Origin: Bacteriovoracales bacterium
GTDB lineage: Bacteria > Bdellovibrionota > Bacteriovoracia > Bacteriovoracales > Bacteriovoracaceae
Direction: 5' to 3'
Assembly: GCA_030149295.1 (NCBI GenBank)
Contig: JASBRV010000041.1
Coordinates: 1-64,000 of the forward strand
Length of the DNA: 64,000 nucleotides
Part shown: one piece after another, positions 9,542 through 18,424 of the stretch
How positions within the stretch are numbered: the first letter of the stretch is position 1
How the letters are laid out: the number at the start of each line of letters is the position of its first letter
Notes under the pieces: model-generated
What the model saw: only the letters and a program-made list of their open reading frames with translations
Told to the model about the DNA's origin: nothing
Databases searched by the model: none
Position numbers and translations under genes: made by a program

Positions 9542-10529
9542 CCGTATCCTCGTTGAGAAGTCCGTGAAAGAGAGTCCGATTGTTCATGGCATCCTTGAGC
9601 GTTTTAAACACGTCCCTTATCAAGAGATCGAAAATATTGACGACATTTTTGGTAGAGTCAAAAAACCCTATCTTCAAAAGAGAGATAACTTACAGTTATT
9701 TTTAGGTAAAAAGAAAGGTCAATTGGTTAAACTCGCTCCTGATGCTTATGGCCTCGCAGGAGAACCTCATTATTACTTCATTCACGCTTATAATTGCATT
9801 TACGAATGTGAGTATTGTTATCTTCAAGGCTATTTTCATTCTCCTGATATTGTTCTCTTCTTAAATCATGAAGATATTGGTCGAGAAATTAAAGAAACAA
9901 TTGCAAAACATGATCAGACCGTTTGGTTTCATGCAGGTGAATTTTCAGATTCTCTCGCCCTCACTCATCTCACCCAAGAACTTCCTTTTTATTTTGATCT
10001 TTTCAAAAACCTTCCGAAGGCCAAGCTTGAATTAAGAACAAAGTCCGCCAACACGAAAGAACTGCTTAAACTTACTCCTCAAAAAAATATCATTACGAGT
10101 TTTTCTCTTTCCCCTGAAAAAAGGATTAAGAAAACTGACTTAAAAACGCCAAGCCTAAAGCATCGCCTAAAGGCCATGGCAGAGTTACAAAAAGTAGGCT
10201 TTCCTTTAGGAATCCATCTCGACCCGATTATTCATGAAGATCAATTCGAAAAATCCTATCAGGAGCTATTTGAGGAAATGGCCGAGTATCTCGACCTAGA
10301 AAATATCGAATACCTCTCAATGGGAGTCGTTCGCTTTACAGGTTCTGTTTTCCATCAAGTGAAAAAGAATTATCCTCAATCTGAACTTCTCGCAGCGGAA
10401 TTTCATTCAAGCTTTGATGGCAAAGTCCGCTACCCCAAGCCTTTTCGTTACTGGATCTTGGGAAAGATCAAGGAACTAGCCCTTCAAGCAGGTTTGAGGG
10501 AAGAAAGCCTCTATCTCTGTATGGAATAA
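9534..10529 (+). CDS. Spore-photoproduct-lyase-like radical SAM protein
   Basis: This radical SAM enzyme resembles spore photoproduct lyase (SPL) but is found here in what looks like a non-sporulating Gram-negative. The cluster motif CxxxCxxC is CIYECEYC (Cys88, 92 and 95 from the chosen start). I chose the TTG at 9534 because AGAGG lies 5 bases upstream, the N-terminus then matches the SPL length and spacing, and the overlap with the upstream gene shrinks to 8 bp; an in-frame ATG at 9441 would overlap by 101 bp. The segment HAGEFSDSLALTHLT aligns with the SPL block that holds its hydrogen-donor Cys, and here that position appears to be Glu. It is therefore probably not a canonical lyase. Confidence 0.75.
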   Translation: MFSRILVEKSVKESPIVHGILERFKHVPYQEIENIDDIFGRVKKPYLQKRDNLQLFLGKKKGQLVKLAPDAYGLAGEPHYYFIHAYNCIYECEYCYLQGYFHSPDIVLFLNHEDIGREIKETIAKHDQTVWFHAGEFSDSLALTHLTQELPFYFDLFKNLPKAKLELRTKSANTKELLKLTPQKNIITSFSLSPEKRIKKTDLKTPSLKHRLKAMAELQKVGFPLGIHLDPIIHEDQFEKSYQELFEEMAEYLDLENIEYLSMGVVRFTGSVFHQVKKNYPQSELLAAEFHSSFDGKVRYPKPFRYWILGKIKELALQAGLREESLYLCME

Positions 10530-10536
10530 ATTTATC

Positions 10537-11412
10537 TTATCGCCTTACCCGTACTTCTTCTATGAACTGAGAAATCCTCTCTGTGAAACCTTTTTTAATA
10601 TCTTCGTGACTTTCAAGAAACTCTGCGAGATTAAATGAGCCTCGTCGATAAAGAGCTTCATTGTAAGCAAAGGCTTGGCGGTTGACTTCGTTGTTGAGAG
10701 CATAAAGTTCATTCGCTTGATATCCTGTGATTTGTTTACTTGCGACAAGATTCTTTAAAATGCCTACGGCGTAGAGGTGGCCATATATTGTTCCAAAATT
10801 TAAAAAGTTTTGAGCAATATCTAAGACGCGAAGGAAGTACCAATCCTTAACTTTCTTATTGGTAATGGCTTCTCCCATGGTGAGTAAAAGCAATCCTAGC
10901 TCCGCCTCTTTTCCACATCCGGAGTATTCTTCTTCAAAAATACGCCACGTCTTTTGATCTGCTTCTTTTGGGTTATTTACCAAGGTCTCATACGGTTTAT
11001 GAAAGGCTTTTTGTAATTCACTCATTTGCGTATAATAGAGAGAAAGAACCCACTCTATCTTATCTTTTGCTTTTAATTGATCGCGATAAAATGAGCTCTT
11101 TGGGTCTACATAATCTGGATAATCTTCAAAAAACTTTTCAGTTTGTGCACACAAGCTTCGTTTTTTCATAGGAAGGTTTTTCACTACACGTAAAAGTTCC
11201 TCATTAATTCTTACTCGTTTTAATTCACCAGGACTTTCTTGCCCAATTGTCTTTTTCACCTGTGCCACTGTCCCTACTTCTTGATTCTTAGAACCTTTTC
11301 TAATTTTCATTTGATCAAAAAAGGTCGTAGGATTCTCATGAGTGACAGAGTAAATAACGGCCGTTAAAAACAAGAGAAAACTAAGAATTAAAAAAAGGTA
11401 GCGCCACTTCAT
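10537..11412 (-). CDS. Membrane-anchored protein of unknown function
   Basis: This 291-aa protein has one N-terminal membrane segment (MKWRYLFLILSFLLFLTAVI) and a large periplasmic or cytoplasmic helical domain; it is probably a signal anchor, since no cleavage motif is obvious. No family was recognised. I chose the ATG at 11412 rather than one five codons upstream, because a TATAAT box ends only six bases before it. The same box-to-ATG arrangement (TATAATAGTCC then Y and ATG) occurs at the alcohol dehydrogenase gene at 24224. Confidence 0.6.
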   Translation of the reverse strand: MKWRYLFLILSFLLFLTAVIYSVTHENPTTFFDQMKIRKGSKNQEVGTVAQVKKTIGQESPGELKRVRINEELLRVVKNLPMKKRSLCAQTEKFFEDYPDYVDPKSSFYRDQLKAKDKIEWVLSLYYTQMSELQKAFHKPYETLVNNPKEADQKTWRIFEEEYSGCGKEAELGLLLLTMGEAITNKKVKDWYFLRVLDIAQNFLNFGTIYGHLYAVGILKNLVASKQITGYQANELYALNNEVNRQAFAYNEALYRRGSFNLAEFLESHEDIKKGFTERISQFIEEVRVRR

Positions 11413-11923
11413 GGGACTATTATACACATTGAAAAATGAAGGCTTCCTTTCTCTACCACTTCAACTCCCCGACTCCTGGCAAAATTATGTTGGTGCAGAA
11501 GATTATGACTCACTTTACAGGGAAGCAGAGGATGCCATCAGAGTTGAAGGCTTTATCAATAAGGCCTTAAAGCCCCTCCTTAAAGAGATTTTTATCGAGT
11601 CTGAGCCTGAGTGGGAGCTTATGCTCGCCAAAAGATTAGGGCCTCAGGATGAAGACGAAGAGGGCATATGGCATGATGATGGCTCACGTAGATTGGCCAT
11701 TTCATTGAGCCTTAATAAAAATCCCCAGTCGATTTCTGGAGGCGAACTTCTTTTAAGACAAAAAGATAATCCCCAGAAAATCAAAACTCTCGAGACCCAA
11801 GGCTGGGGCACTTTGCTCGTCTTTGCCACCGGACAATGGGGCTGGGAGCATAAGGTAACACGTGTAACTACTGGAAATCGCTTAGTGCTAGTGGCCTGGC
11901 TAAGTGAAAATGGGAGATATTGA
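11411..11923 (+). CDS. 2-oxoglutarate/Fe(II)-dependent oxygenase
   Basis: This 170-aa single-domain dioxygenase has the double-stranded beta-helix metal triad His88-x-Asp90 (WHDDGSRRLAISLSLN) and His147 (WGWEHKVTRV), plus Arg157 ten residues later to bind 2-oxoglutarate. It resembles the prolyl-4-hydroxylase-like group and would hydroxylate a protein or small molecule in the cytoplasm. The ATG is divergent from, and overlaps by 2 bp, the neighbouring membrane-protein start. A TTG 18 bases downstream (11429) is an alternative start. The substrate is unknown. Confidence 0.75.
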   Translation: MGLLYTLKNEGFLSLPLQLPDSWQNYVGAEDYDSLYREAEDAIRVEGFINKALKPLLKEIFIESEPEWELMLAKRLGPQDEDEEGIWHDDGSRRLAISLSLNKNPQSISGGELLLRQKDNPQKIKTLETQGWGTLLVFATGQWGWEHKVTRVTTGNRLVLVAWLSENGRY

Positions 11924-11952
11924 ATTTTTTTGCATGCTCTTGTATTCATTTC

Positions 11953-11981
11953 TTGCGCTTTTTCGTCTCGCGTTTTATATT
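11953..11981 (+). promoter_or_regulatory. Probable sigma-70 promoter of rpmB
   Basis: A -35 box TTGCGC (11953-11958) and a -10 box TATATT (11976-11981) are separated by exactly 17 bases. They lie about 45 bases upstream of the rpmB ATG, which has its own AAGGA ribosome site. There is no other gene in the gap. Confidence 0.6.
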
Positions 11982-12026
11982 ACGCCTTCGTAACTCGTGG
12001 ATTATTAATGAAATAAGGATGAAGCT

Positions 12027-12263
12027 ATGTCCCGCTCATGTGATTTAACTGGCAAAAGAAGACTCGTAGGAAATAAAGTTTCCCACGCTAACAATAAGAC
12101 CAAAATGACTCAAAAACCAAACCTTCAAACGAAGAAAGTTTTTGATCCTGAAACCGGTCAAACTATTAAGCTAAGACTTTCTACAAAGGCGATTAGAACA
12201 CTTGATAAAGTTGGTTCACTTTCAAAGTTCCTAAGAAAGTATCGTCACCTTTTCGAAGCTTAA
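12027..12263 (+). CDS. rpmB: 50S ribosomal protein L28
   Basis: This 78-aa protein is ribosomal protein L28: it opens SRSCDLTGKRRLVGNKVSHA, the family signature, and ends with the LSTKAIRTLDKVGSLSKFL block. It belongs to the large ribosomal subunit. The gene stands alone with its own promoter and terminator, unlike the rpmB-rpmG pair of enterics; rpmG is about 9 kb away here. Confidence 0.97.
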   Translation: MSRSCDLTGKRRLVGNKVSHANNKTKMTQKPNLQTKKVFDPETGQTIKLRLSTKAIRTLDKVGSLSKFLRKYRHLFEA

Positions 12264-12290
12264 TTTTCATCCTCAAAAGAATACTTGACT

Positions 12291-12320
12291 AAGCCACTCC
12301 AAAGAGAGTGGCTTTTCTGT
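12291..12320 (+). terminator. Rho-independent terminator after rpmB
   Basis: A 9-bp perfect stem (AAGCCACTC / GAGTGGCTT) with a 6-base loop is followed by TTCTGTATTT, 27 bases after the rpmB stop. Confidence 0.8.
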
Positions 12321-12375
12321 ATTTACCCTTCACACTCTTCATTCATTCACCGATAAGACAAATGAGAGTCTTATT

Positions 12376-14550
12376 ATGAAAAGAATTTTAGATAAATCTG
12401 CTGACTTTTTTCGCCCCAATATGGAGCTTAAAACGGAAGAACTCATTAAAATTAGAGTTCTTGTTAACTCATGCTTTCTAGCAGCGGGCTTGCTATTTAT
12501 TAGTTCTTTTAACCGCTACCTCTTAGTGGAAAATTTTAGCGAAGCTATTGTTTATGTTATCTTAGCTTTAATAGCAGTCCCTTTCGTCATTCGTACGTTC
12601 AAACACTATAAAATTATCTCTCATGCACTTCCCATTTTGGGTCTCATCGTGACCCCAATACTGGTTTACCTAAGAGGTGGGATAAGTTCGACAGCAACCA
12701 TATGGTATATGGCCATTCCGATTACCTCTTTGTATTTCATTGGACCAAAAAAAGGAATTGTCTATTCTCTCCTCGCTCTCACAAGCCTGGTTATTTTTTT
12801 GCATCTGCATATTACTCCCTTTGAATTTCCCATCCAAAATATTTCCGTTGAAGATCAGACTCTCATATATGGAGTAAACCTTATTTGTCTTTTCATTTTT
12901 ACCACTTATTTAACTTGGCACTATGAAAGATCAACTGTGGAAAATCAAAATAGAATTAGAAAGAGTCAACTGCATGCTCTTCAGGCCAATAAAACCAAGG
13001 ACATTTTTTGGGCTAATATTTCACACGAAATTAGAACACCATTGAATGGCATTCTTGGGATGACAAATCTTATCTTGGATAGCCGTCTCTCCAATGAACA
13101 GAAAGAATATTTAGAAATCATAAAAGACTCAGCAGAGAACCTTAATATTATCCTTTCCGACGTAATTGACTACTCAAAGATTGAAACCAATGAAATAGAA
13201 ATACAAAGAAAGCCTTTCTCCCTAGTGAGGACCCTTGATCAAGTTCTAACTATCTTTAAGCATATCGCCCAAGAAAAAGGGATTGTTCTCTCCTATAGTA
13301 TTGATACAGATGTCCCTAATGGTATTTTGACCGATGAAACGAGATTACGGCAAATACTTGTTAACCTAGTGGCGAATGCGATTAAGTTTACGGACCAAGG
13401 CTTTGTGAAAATTCTTGTAGAAAGAGGAAGTCGAAAGGACACCCTTGTCTTTTATATTGAAGATACGGGAATTGGGATACCTCAATCAAAAAGAGAAAAA
13501 CTCTTTCGTCCCTTTTCACAAATTGATGAAGGTAGTTCACGAAAATTTGGAGGAACAGGTCTAGGTCTTGTCATTTGTAAAAAGCTTGTCGAGCTTCTTG
13601 ATGGTAAAATCTCTGTTGAAAGTCATGTTGGTCAAGGAACAACTTTCACCTTCTATATAAGGGTCATGCCAGTTCAAACTCGCTCTCTTAATGGACATAC
13701 CGAAAACTCTCATACCAATGGTCTACCAACCAAAACGACTCCTCTTAAAATCCTTGTTGTTGAGGATAATCCCGTCAATAGACGTCTTATCGTGAGTCTT
13801 CTCAACAAGAATGGGTATTCACCTGATGTTGCCGAAAACGGCCAAGAAGCTGTCGACCTTGCCAAAGAAAACAAATATGAACTCATTTTCATGGATCTTC
13901 AAATGCCTGTGATGGATGGTATTACAGCATCAAAGAAAATTATCGAACTTCATCCTGAAGATCGCCCCAAGATTGTCGCAGTAACTGCAAATGTTTTACA
14001 AGAAGACAGAGACCAATGTTTTGAAGCAGGAATGGATGATTTTTTAGCCAAACCAATTAATAACAACCTTCTTCTTTCTATATTAGAACGATACTCGAAA
14101 CAATTTTTTGGTTACCGTCAAACAGCACTTGAGTATGAAAAGCAAAGTATATCCCAAGAACCGACTCCTCATTACCAACCAGTCATCAATGAAAGTTATT
14201 TTTCCTTTGATGCCATAGAACTTTTAGATAATTACTCTGATGATATGTTTGTAATCGAGACTATCGTTCAGCAGTTTGCTGAACGCTATCAAGAAGACCT
14301 CGATGTTATTGAAAAAGCTGTTCTAGAAAACGATTTTGAAAATCTTGCTCTTAGGGCCCACTCCATGAAAGGCTCGTTTGCCTCCCTATTTTGTAAAAAA
14401 GGACTTTCTTATTCTATTCAACTTGAAAGGATGGGAAAATTGTCCAATGCCAATGAGGCTCCAGCCCTCATTAATGAACTAAAACTACTTTGCGCTGAGC
14501 TTGTTGTTGAGCTTGAAGAATTTATCGAAAAAAGAAATAAGGCGGCATAA
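12376..14550 (+). CDS. Hybrid sensor histidine kinase with receiver and Hpt domains
   Basis: This 724-aa inner-membrane phosphorelay protein has about six transmembrane helices (roughly residues 31-182) forming a compact sensor. A dimerisation/phosphoacceptor domain follows, with His217 in NISHEIRTPLNG. The ATPase domain has N-box NLVANAIKF (330-338), DTGIGIP (363-369) and GGTGLGL (392-398). A receiver follows, with Asp507 (FMDLQMPVMDG) and Lys559, and then a C-terminal Hpt domain with His662 (AHSMKGSFASLF). All phosphotransfer residues are intact, so it can carry signal from His to Asp to His in one chain, BarA/ArcB style. The output regulator is not adjacent. The terminator after it serves both strands. 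Confidence 0.9.
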   Translation: MKRILDKSADFFRPNMELKTEELIKIRVLVNSCFLAAGLLFISSFNRYLLVENFSEAIVYVILALIAVPFVIRTFKHYKIISHALPILGLIVTPILVYLRGGISSTATIWYMAIPITSLYFIGPKKGIVYSLLALTSLVIFLHLHITPFEFPIQNISVEDQTLIYGVNLICLFIFTTYLTWHYERSTVENQNRIRKSQLHALQANKTKDIFWANISHEIRTPLNGILGMTNLILDSRLSNEQKEYLEIIKDSAENLNIILSDVIDYSKIETNEIEIQRKPFSLVRTLDQVLTIFKHIAQEKGIVLSYSIDTDVPNGILTDETRLRQILVNLVANAIKFTDQGFVKILVERGSRKDTLVFYIEDTGIGIPQSKREKLFRPFSQIDEGSSRKFGGTGLGLVICKKLVELLDGKISVESHVGQGTTFTFYIRVMPVQTRSLNGHTENSHTNGLPTKTTPLKILVVEDNPVNRRLIVSLLNKNGYSPDVAENGQEAVDLAKENKYELIFMDLQMPVMDGITASKKIIELHPEDRPKIVAVTANVLQEDRDQCFEAGMDDFLAKPINNNLLLSILERYSKQFFGYRQTALEYEKQSISQEPTPHYQPVINESYFSFDAIELLDNYSDDMFVIETIVQQFAERYQEDLDVIEKAVLENDFENLALRAHSMKGSFASLFCKKGLSYSIQLERMGKLSNANEAPALINELKLLCAELVVELEEFIEKRNKAA

Positions 14551-14562
14551 CACCGCCTTTTC
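14539..14562. terminator. Bidirectional terminator between convergent genes
   Basis: A 7-bp stem AAGGCGG / CCGCCTT with a 7-base loop overlaps the kinase stop codon. It is followed by TTTT on the plus strand, and an A-rich stretch precedes it, giving a weaker U tract for the protease gene on the minus strand. Confidence 0.6.
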
Positions 14563-14570
14563 TCATAACC

Positions 14571-16229
14571 TTATTGATACTGAATTTCCTCAATGAGGAA
14601 TCCCCATTTTGTAATCGATCTATCTGAGCGGAAGGTCACTTTCATCGTATCACCCTCAACATAATCTGAAACATAGTCGCTACCGCTAAGACTTATACGC
14701 TCTACTTCTTCTCCATTGCTATCTGCGATAAGAAGGTAGTCATAACGCTCCTCAAATTCAAAACGTTTGACAACCAGACGAATGTATTTTGCATTAGGAA
14801 CCTGAAAGGTTCTATTGGCGACAACATTCACATCATAGGGGTGATCACTTTCAAAAGGCTCTTGAAGCCTCATGGTTTGCCAGGCATTTGGATTGGGCTC
14901 TTTTCGCACAGGTCTTTCATCATTGAGAAGATTAATCGTGCTCAACCTTCCTCCTGCAAGAGTGCGGCTTCGATAAGCTTTAGCTGGCTCACTTGTTGCC
15001 ATGAGACGCTCTCTCACTTGAGCTGGACTCATTGCCCCCTCATAACTTAAAAGTAAACCCAAAGCTCCTGAGACGTGTGGTGTTGCCATTGATGTTCCAG
15101 AAAGAACTTCATACTGGCCGTTTTTGTAACTTGAAAGAATATTGTGACCAGGAGCTGCGACATGAACAGTATTTCTTCCATAACAAGAAAAGCTAGCTAA
15201 TCTATTTTGTGCCGTATGTGCGGCAACACTAATAACGTTTTCTACATCATAGTTTGCTGGGTACTGAGGTCTTGAATCATTATCGCTTCCAGAATTTCCT
15301 GCAGCGGCGGTAAAGATGATTCCCGCCCGATTGGCCTTTTCAATCACTTCCTTTAAAGCCTGAGAGGCACCGCCCCCTCCCCAGGAGTTACTCATAATAT
15401 CTACGCCCGCTTTTATCGCGTAATCGATGGCCTTAATAGCATTGTCTGTGCTCCCTGATCCTTGATCTGAAAGAAACTTAAGACCAACGAGACTTACATC
15501 GGCCATGACACCGGCTACACCCAATCCGTTATCATGAACGGCACCAATAGTTCCTGCACAGTGAGTCCCATGGCCATTACCATCCATAGGGTCACCATCA
15601 TTATTGGCAAAATCATAGCCGTGAATATCATCAACGTATCCATTTTGATCGTCATCCACACCTGGCCTTCCATTGGCCTCAGCAGTGTTAACCCACATAT
15701 TATCTCGAAGATCTTCGTGACGATAATCAATACCTGTATCAATGACGGCGATCTTTATTTGACGAGATCCTCTTGTTAAATTCCAAGCGGGAAAAACTTC
15801 AGCGTCCGCTCCAGCAACACCTCTACTCGATGAGCCTGGCTCATTAGCGCCCGTATTATTTAAGCCCCACAATGCCCCTAGTTGAGGATCATTGGTGACT
15901 CCATTTGATCCGTAATCTTTATGAGGGGGATACAAAGATATATGCGGTTTACCAATTGTATAGATATAATTAGGCTCTGCGTATTCGACATCATCATTTT
16001 GATTTAATTCTTTGATAACTTGAGAAAGATTTGATTTTTGATTTCTTAAAGTGACCTTATAGAGGTCTGACTGTCCGATCTTCTCGTACTGTCCAACCAG
16101 GTCCTTTTTTCTCAAGATTCCCTTCCCTCTTAGTTTTATGATCAATTCGCCAGGGACATGTGGTGCTAGTTCTGCCATCACTGGTGCGCATGCAAATGCC
16201 GAAATTGCGGCAATAACCCTAAAATTCAT
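14571..16229 (-). CDS. Secreted subtilisin-like serine protease (S8)
   Basis: This 552-aa extracellular or periplasmic protease has a signal peptide at about 1-19 (ending PVMA) and a propeptide of the I9/fervidolysin kind at about 25-92 (GELIIKLRGKG...VEYAEPNYIY). The catalytic domain carries Asp164 (AVIDTGIDYRHEDL), His220 (NGHGTHCAG), the oxyanion Asn312 (AAAGNSGSD) and Ser380 (SGTSMATPHVSG). Residues about 440-552 are an extra beta-rich domain, perhaps a pre-peptidase-type C-terminal module. Acidic DxDxDG-like loops near 191-215 suggest calcium binding. The catalytic set is complete. A protein-degrading role, for feeding or predation, fits the setting but is inference. Confidence 0.93.
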   Translation of the reverse strand: MNFRVIAAISAFACAPVMAELAPHVPGELIIKLRGKGILRKKDLVGQYEKIGQSDLYKVTLRNQKSNLSQVIKELNQNDDVEYAEPNYIYTIGKPHISLYPPHKDYGSNGVTNDPQLGALWGLNNTGANEPGSSSRGVAGADAEVFPAWNLTRGSRQIKIAVIDTGIDYRHEDLRDNMWVNTAEANGRPGVDDDQNGYVDDIHGYDFANNDGDPMDGNGHGTHCAGTIGAVHDNGLGVAGVMADVSLVGLKFLSDQGSGSTDNAIKAIDYAIKAGVDIMSNSWGGGGASQALKEVIEKANRAGIIFTAAAGNSGSDNDSRPQYPANYDVENVISVAAHTAQNRLASFSCYGRNTVHVAAPGHNILSSYKNGQYEVLSGTSMATPHVSGALGLLLSYEGAMSPAQVRERLMATSEPAKAYRSRTLAGGRLSTINLLNDERPVRKEPNPNAWQTMRLQEPFESDHPYDVNVVANRTFQVPNAKYIRLVVKRFEFEERYDYLLIADSNGEEVERISLSGSDYVSDYVEGDTMKVTFRSDRSITKWGFLIEEIQYQ

Positions 16230-16412
16230 AGTCCTTCCTCCTCAATTATCTGACTAAACTGGACGCTTATTAATGTGCTGTATTCTTCAATCTTAGAGTG
16301 GTATTGCGCTTTGCGACACAAGGGTAAATCCTGCCCAGCGGCATAGCCTTCCTCCTCTAACGGAATTTTACGCGCCTTGGTATATTGTTATGAGAGAACC
16401 TATCACCGCCTT

Positions 16413-16418
16413 AGGAGG
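16413..16418 (+). promoter_or_regulatory. Strong ribosome binding site fixing a TTG start
   Basis: A perfect AGGAGG lies five bases before the TTG at 16424 and decides that start; no ATG or GTG in frame is similarly placed. Confidence 0.75.
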
Positions 16419-16423
16419 GCCAC

Positions 16424-17275
16424 TTGATTCACGGGAATTCTAACGATCCAGTTCTAATCAAACGTATTATGCTCAAAGTCTGGGCCTTAAGAGATGAGGT
16501 TGAAGCGGTCATTAGCAAAAGGTTGCGCCAAGATCCTGATAAGAAAGAGTTCTCAAAAGAAGAAATCGAAGAAATTAAAAGCGAATACCAATACGTAGGA
16601 CCAGTCGATAAAAAAGCCAACCTCACGCTTGTTCAAGGCGGTGAAGAAACGCCGGCAGCAGAAGGTGAACAAAGCGGAGATGATCTGGAAGCTGAAATGG
16701 CAGCCGCTATGGGTGGTGGAGAAAACGATGAATCTGCAGAAGAATCCACAGCTGAAGGTGAGCAAAGTGGTGATGATCTAGAAGCTGAAATGGCAGCGGC
16801 CATGGGTGGAGGCGATACTGAAGGTGCAAGCCTTAGTGAAGCCCCACAAGCTCCAACTGGTCCAGTTAAAGTCATTCAAAGAGGAAGTGAGAACATCTCC
16901 CCTAATAAGATTCATCATGGGGTTCTTGTTCTCAGTGAAATTGGAATGGATAATTTCTACTTCTTTAGCAGCCAAAATTTTTTAGAAGGACAATCTATCG
17001 TCATTGAATTTCAAATTCCAAAACGCTTTGTCATCAATGCCGACGTTGTCTATTGTCGCCCTTTTAATATTCGAAGCCGAATCATTAGTGAGAACAAACT
17101 CACCTATCGAGTCGCCGCTAAATTCTCCTTTCTTAAAGAAGGTGAAAGAACACTTCTTCGCCAGTTTATTCAATCAATTGAGCCTGAAGTTCCTGTCGCT
17201 CCAGTGAAGCAAGTAAAACCTGCTGAGTCGGAAGAAGGTGATGATTTTGATGGATTAGATGGCCTAGACTTTTAA
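16424..17275 (+). CDS. PilZ-like protein with an internal acidic repeat
   Basis: This 283-aa cytoplasmic protein starts at a TTG with a perfect ribosome site. Residues 1-65 are charged and helical. Residues 79-99 and 110-130 are an almost exact 21-residue repeat (core GEQSGDDLEAEMAAAMGGG) in an acidic, Ala/Gly-rich linker. Residues about 155-250 form a beta-rich domain resembling PilZ (KIHHGVLVLSEIGMDNFYFF, then IVIEFQIPKRFVINADVVYC); the usual RxxxR cyclic-di-GMP motif is not clear, so ligand binding is uncertain. The tail is acidic (EEGDDFDGLDGLDF). It converges on the ExbD/ExbB pair, and a link to that motor is only suggested by position. Confidence 0.55.
   Translation: MIHGNSNDPVLIKRIMLKVWALRDEVEAVISKRLRQDPDKKEFSKEEIEEIKSEYQYVGPVDKKANLTLVQGGEETPAAEGEQSGDDLEAEMAAAMGGGENDESAEESTAEGEQSGDDLEAEMAAAMGGGDTEGASLSEAPQAPTGPVKVIQRGSENISPNKIHHGVLVLSEIGMDNFYFFSSQNFLEGQSIVIEFQIPKRFVINADVVYCRPFNIRSRIISENKLTYRVAAKFSFLKEGERTLLRQFIQSIEPEVPVAPVKQVKPAESEEGDDFDGLDGLDF
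16658..16813 (+). repeat. Two 63-bp in-frame direct repeats
   Basis: Copies at 16658-16720 and 16751-16813 encode the same 21 residues and are separated by 30 bp. The codons differ at many third positions, so the duplication is not recent and the protein repeat has been kept by selection. Confidence 0.8.
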
Positions 17276-17278
17276 GTA

Positions 17279-17692
17279 TTAATTCTCTGCCTCGGCCGCA
17301 ATAGCAAACTTACGCGCTCCTGCGGCTTTGGCCAAGTCCATGATTTGAACGGCATTGCCAAGTTTAGCCTTTTCATCTCCCTCCAAAATGACAAGCGATG
17401 TTTTTTCTTCTCTGAGGGCCTTAGCCACTGTTTCTTGCAAAGTGTCCATGGTCGCGGTTTTTCCTTGTACAGATAGCTCACCATCATTGTTGAGAGAGAT
17501 AATCACCGCACTGCCTTCAACATTATTGGTTTCACCACTTATTTTAGGAAGGTCAACATCTAGACCACTCTCCAAGGCGATACTAGAAGTCACCATAAAG
17601 AGAATAAGAAGCACAAGCATGATATCAATAAGAGGAGTCATATTGATGTCTGAGACAATCTCATCGTTTTCTTCTTCGATACGAATGGCCAT
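17279..17692 (-). CDS. ExbD/TolR-family biopolymer transport protein
   Basis: This 137-aa inner-membrane protein has one N-terminal transmembrane helix (about 19-37) preceded by the family motif DINMTPLIDIMLVLLILFMV. Asp23 is the conserved intramembrane acidic residue that works with the ExbB/TolQ channel to use the proton gradient. The periplasmic part (about 40-137) has the usual small alpha/beta fold. It lies 23 bp downstream of the ExbB-like gene, forming a motor pair. No TonB or TolA partner is in the window. Confidence 0.88.
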   Translation of the reverse strand: MAIRIEEENDEIVSDINMTPLIDIMLVLLILFMVTSSIALESGLDVDLPKISGETNNVEGSAVIISLNNDGELSVQGKTATMDTLQETVAKALREEKTSLVILEGDEKAKLGNAVQIMDLAKAAGARKFAIAAEAEN

Positions 17693-17715
17693 AGCGACTC
17701 CCTTTCTTAAACCTC

Positions 17716-18315
17716 TTAGAGACTATCTCTTAAGTCTTCAAGTTGATTTTTAAAAGCTGTATTCATAATCATGAGCTTTCGTTGAAAAAAGTTATAAAAG
17801 ACAACAGAGATCACACCTACAATAATCCCAACAGCAGTAGTAATAAGGGCTTCTCCTAAACCGGCGGCAACAACACCAAAGCCCGCCTTTCCCGAAGCTG
17901 AGATGGCGTCAAAGGATTTAATAATACCAATGACAGTTCCAAGGAGACCGATAAAGGGGGCAGCACTTCCAATTGTCCCCAATAACCAAAGGTATTTCTT
18001 CATCTCAATTTGAGTCTCTTTCAGCCTTCTGCCCATTCGTCCTTCCCACTTCTCAAGCTCCATCGAAGGATCTTCAAAAACAACACGAAAAGGAATCCCA
18101 ATAACCTCGTGAACATTATGGCTTAGGCCCTTGGCTTCCTCGTACTTTTTCTCTTCAATCAAGTTCTTAGCCTTATCCATAAGAAGGGCCGTTTGATTCT
18201 TGAATTGATGCAAAAAGTACATCCTCTCAAAGAACACAATCCAGATTGTGAGGGAACAAAGAATCAATGGGATCATGGTAAAGCCACCCTGACCGATCAT
18301 CTGGACTACCTGCAT
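17716..18315 (-). CDS. ExbB/TolQ/MotA-family proton channel protein
   Basis: This 199-aa membrane protein has three hydrophobic segments (about 8-28, 95-120 and 140-165 from the chosen start). The C-terminal family block SAAPFIGLLGTVIGIIKSF plus GLGEALITTAVGI is the hallmark of ExbB/TolQ. I start at the ATG at 18315 because GGAGG lies eight bases upstream; a longer frame reaching 18366 has no ribosome site. It is the channel partner of the ExbD-like gene just downstream and would energise an outer-membrane or gliding/adhesion machine. Confidence 0.88.
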   Translation of the reverse strand: MQVVQMIGQGGFTMIPLILCSLTIWIVFFERMYFLHQFKNQTALLMDKAKNLIEEKKYEEAKGLSHNVHEVIGIPFRVVFEDPSMELEKWEGRMGRRLKETQIEMKKYLWLLGTIGSAAPFIGLLGTVIGIIKSFDAISASGKAGFGVVAAGLGEALITTAVGIIVGVISVVFYNFFQRKLMIMNTAFKNQLEDLRDSL

Positions 18316-18424
18316 TATGTCATCCTCCCATAGGCTGTAGTTGGTATCGCTATCATCCCTAGGCAACCATAACTTATCAAGCTAAACTCTTGGTACGCTC
18401 AAGAAAAGTTAAGGAATTTTCACT

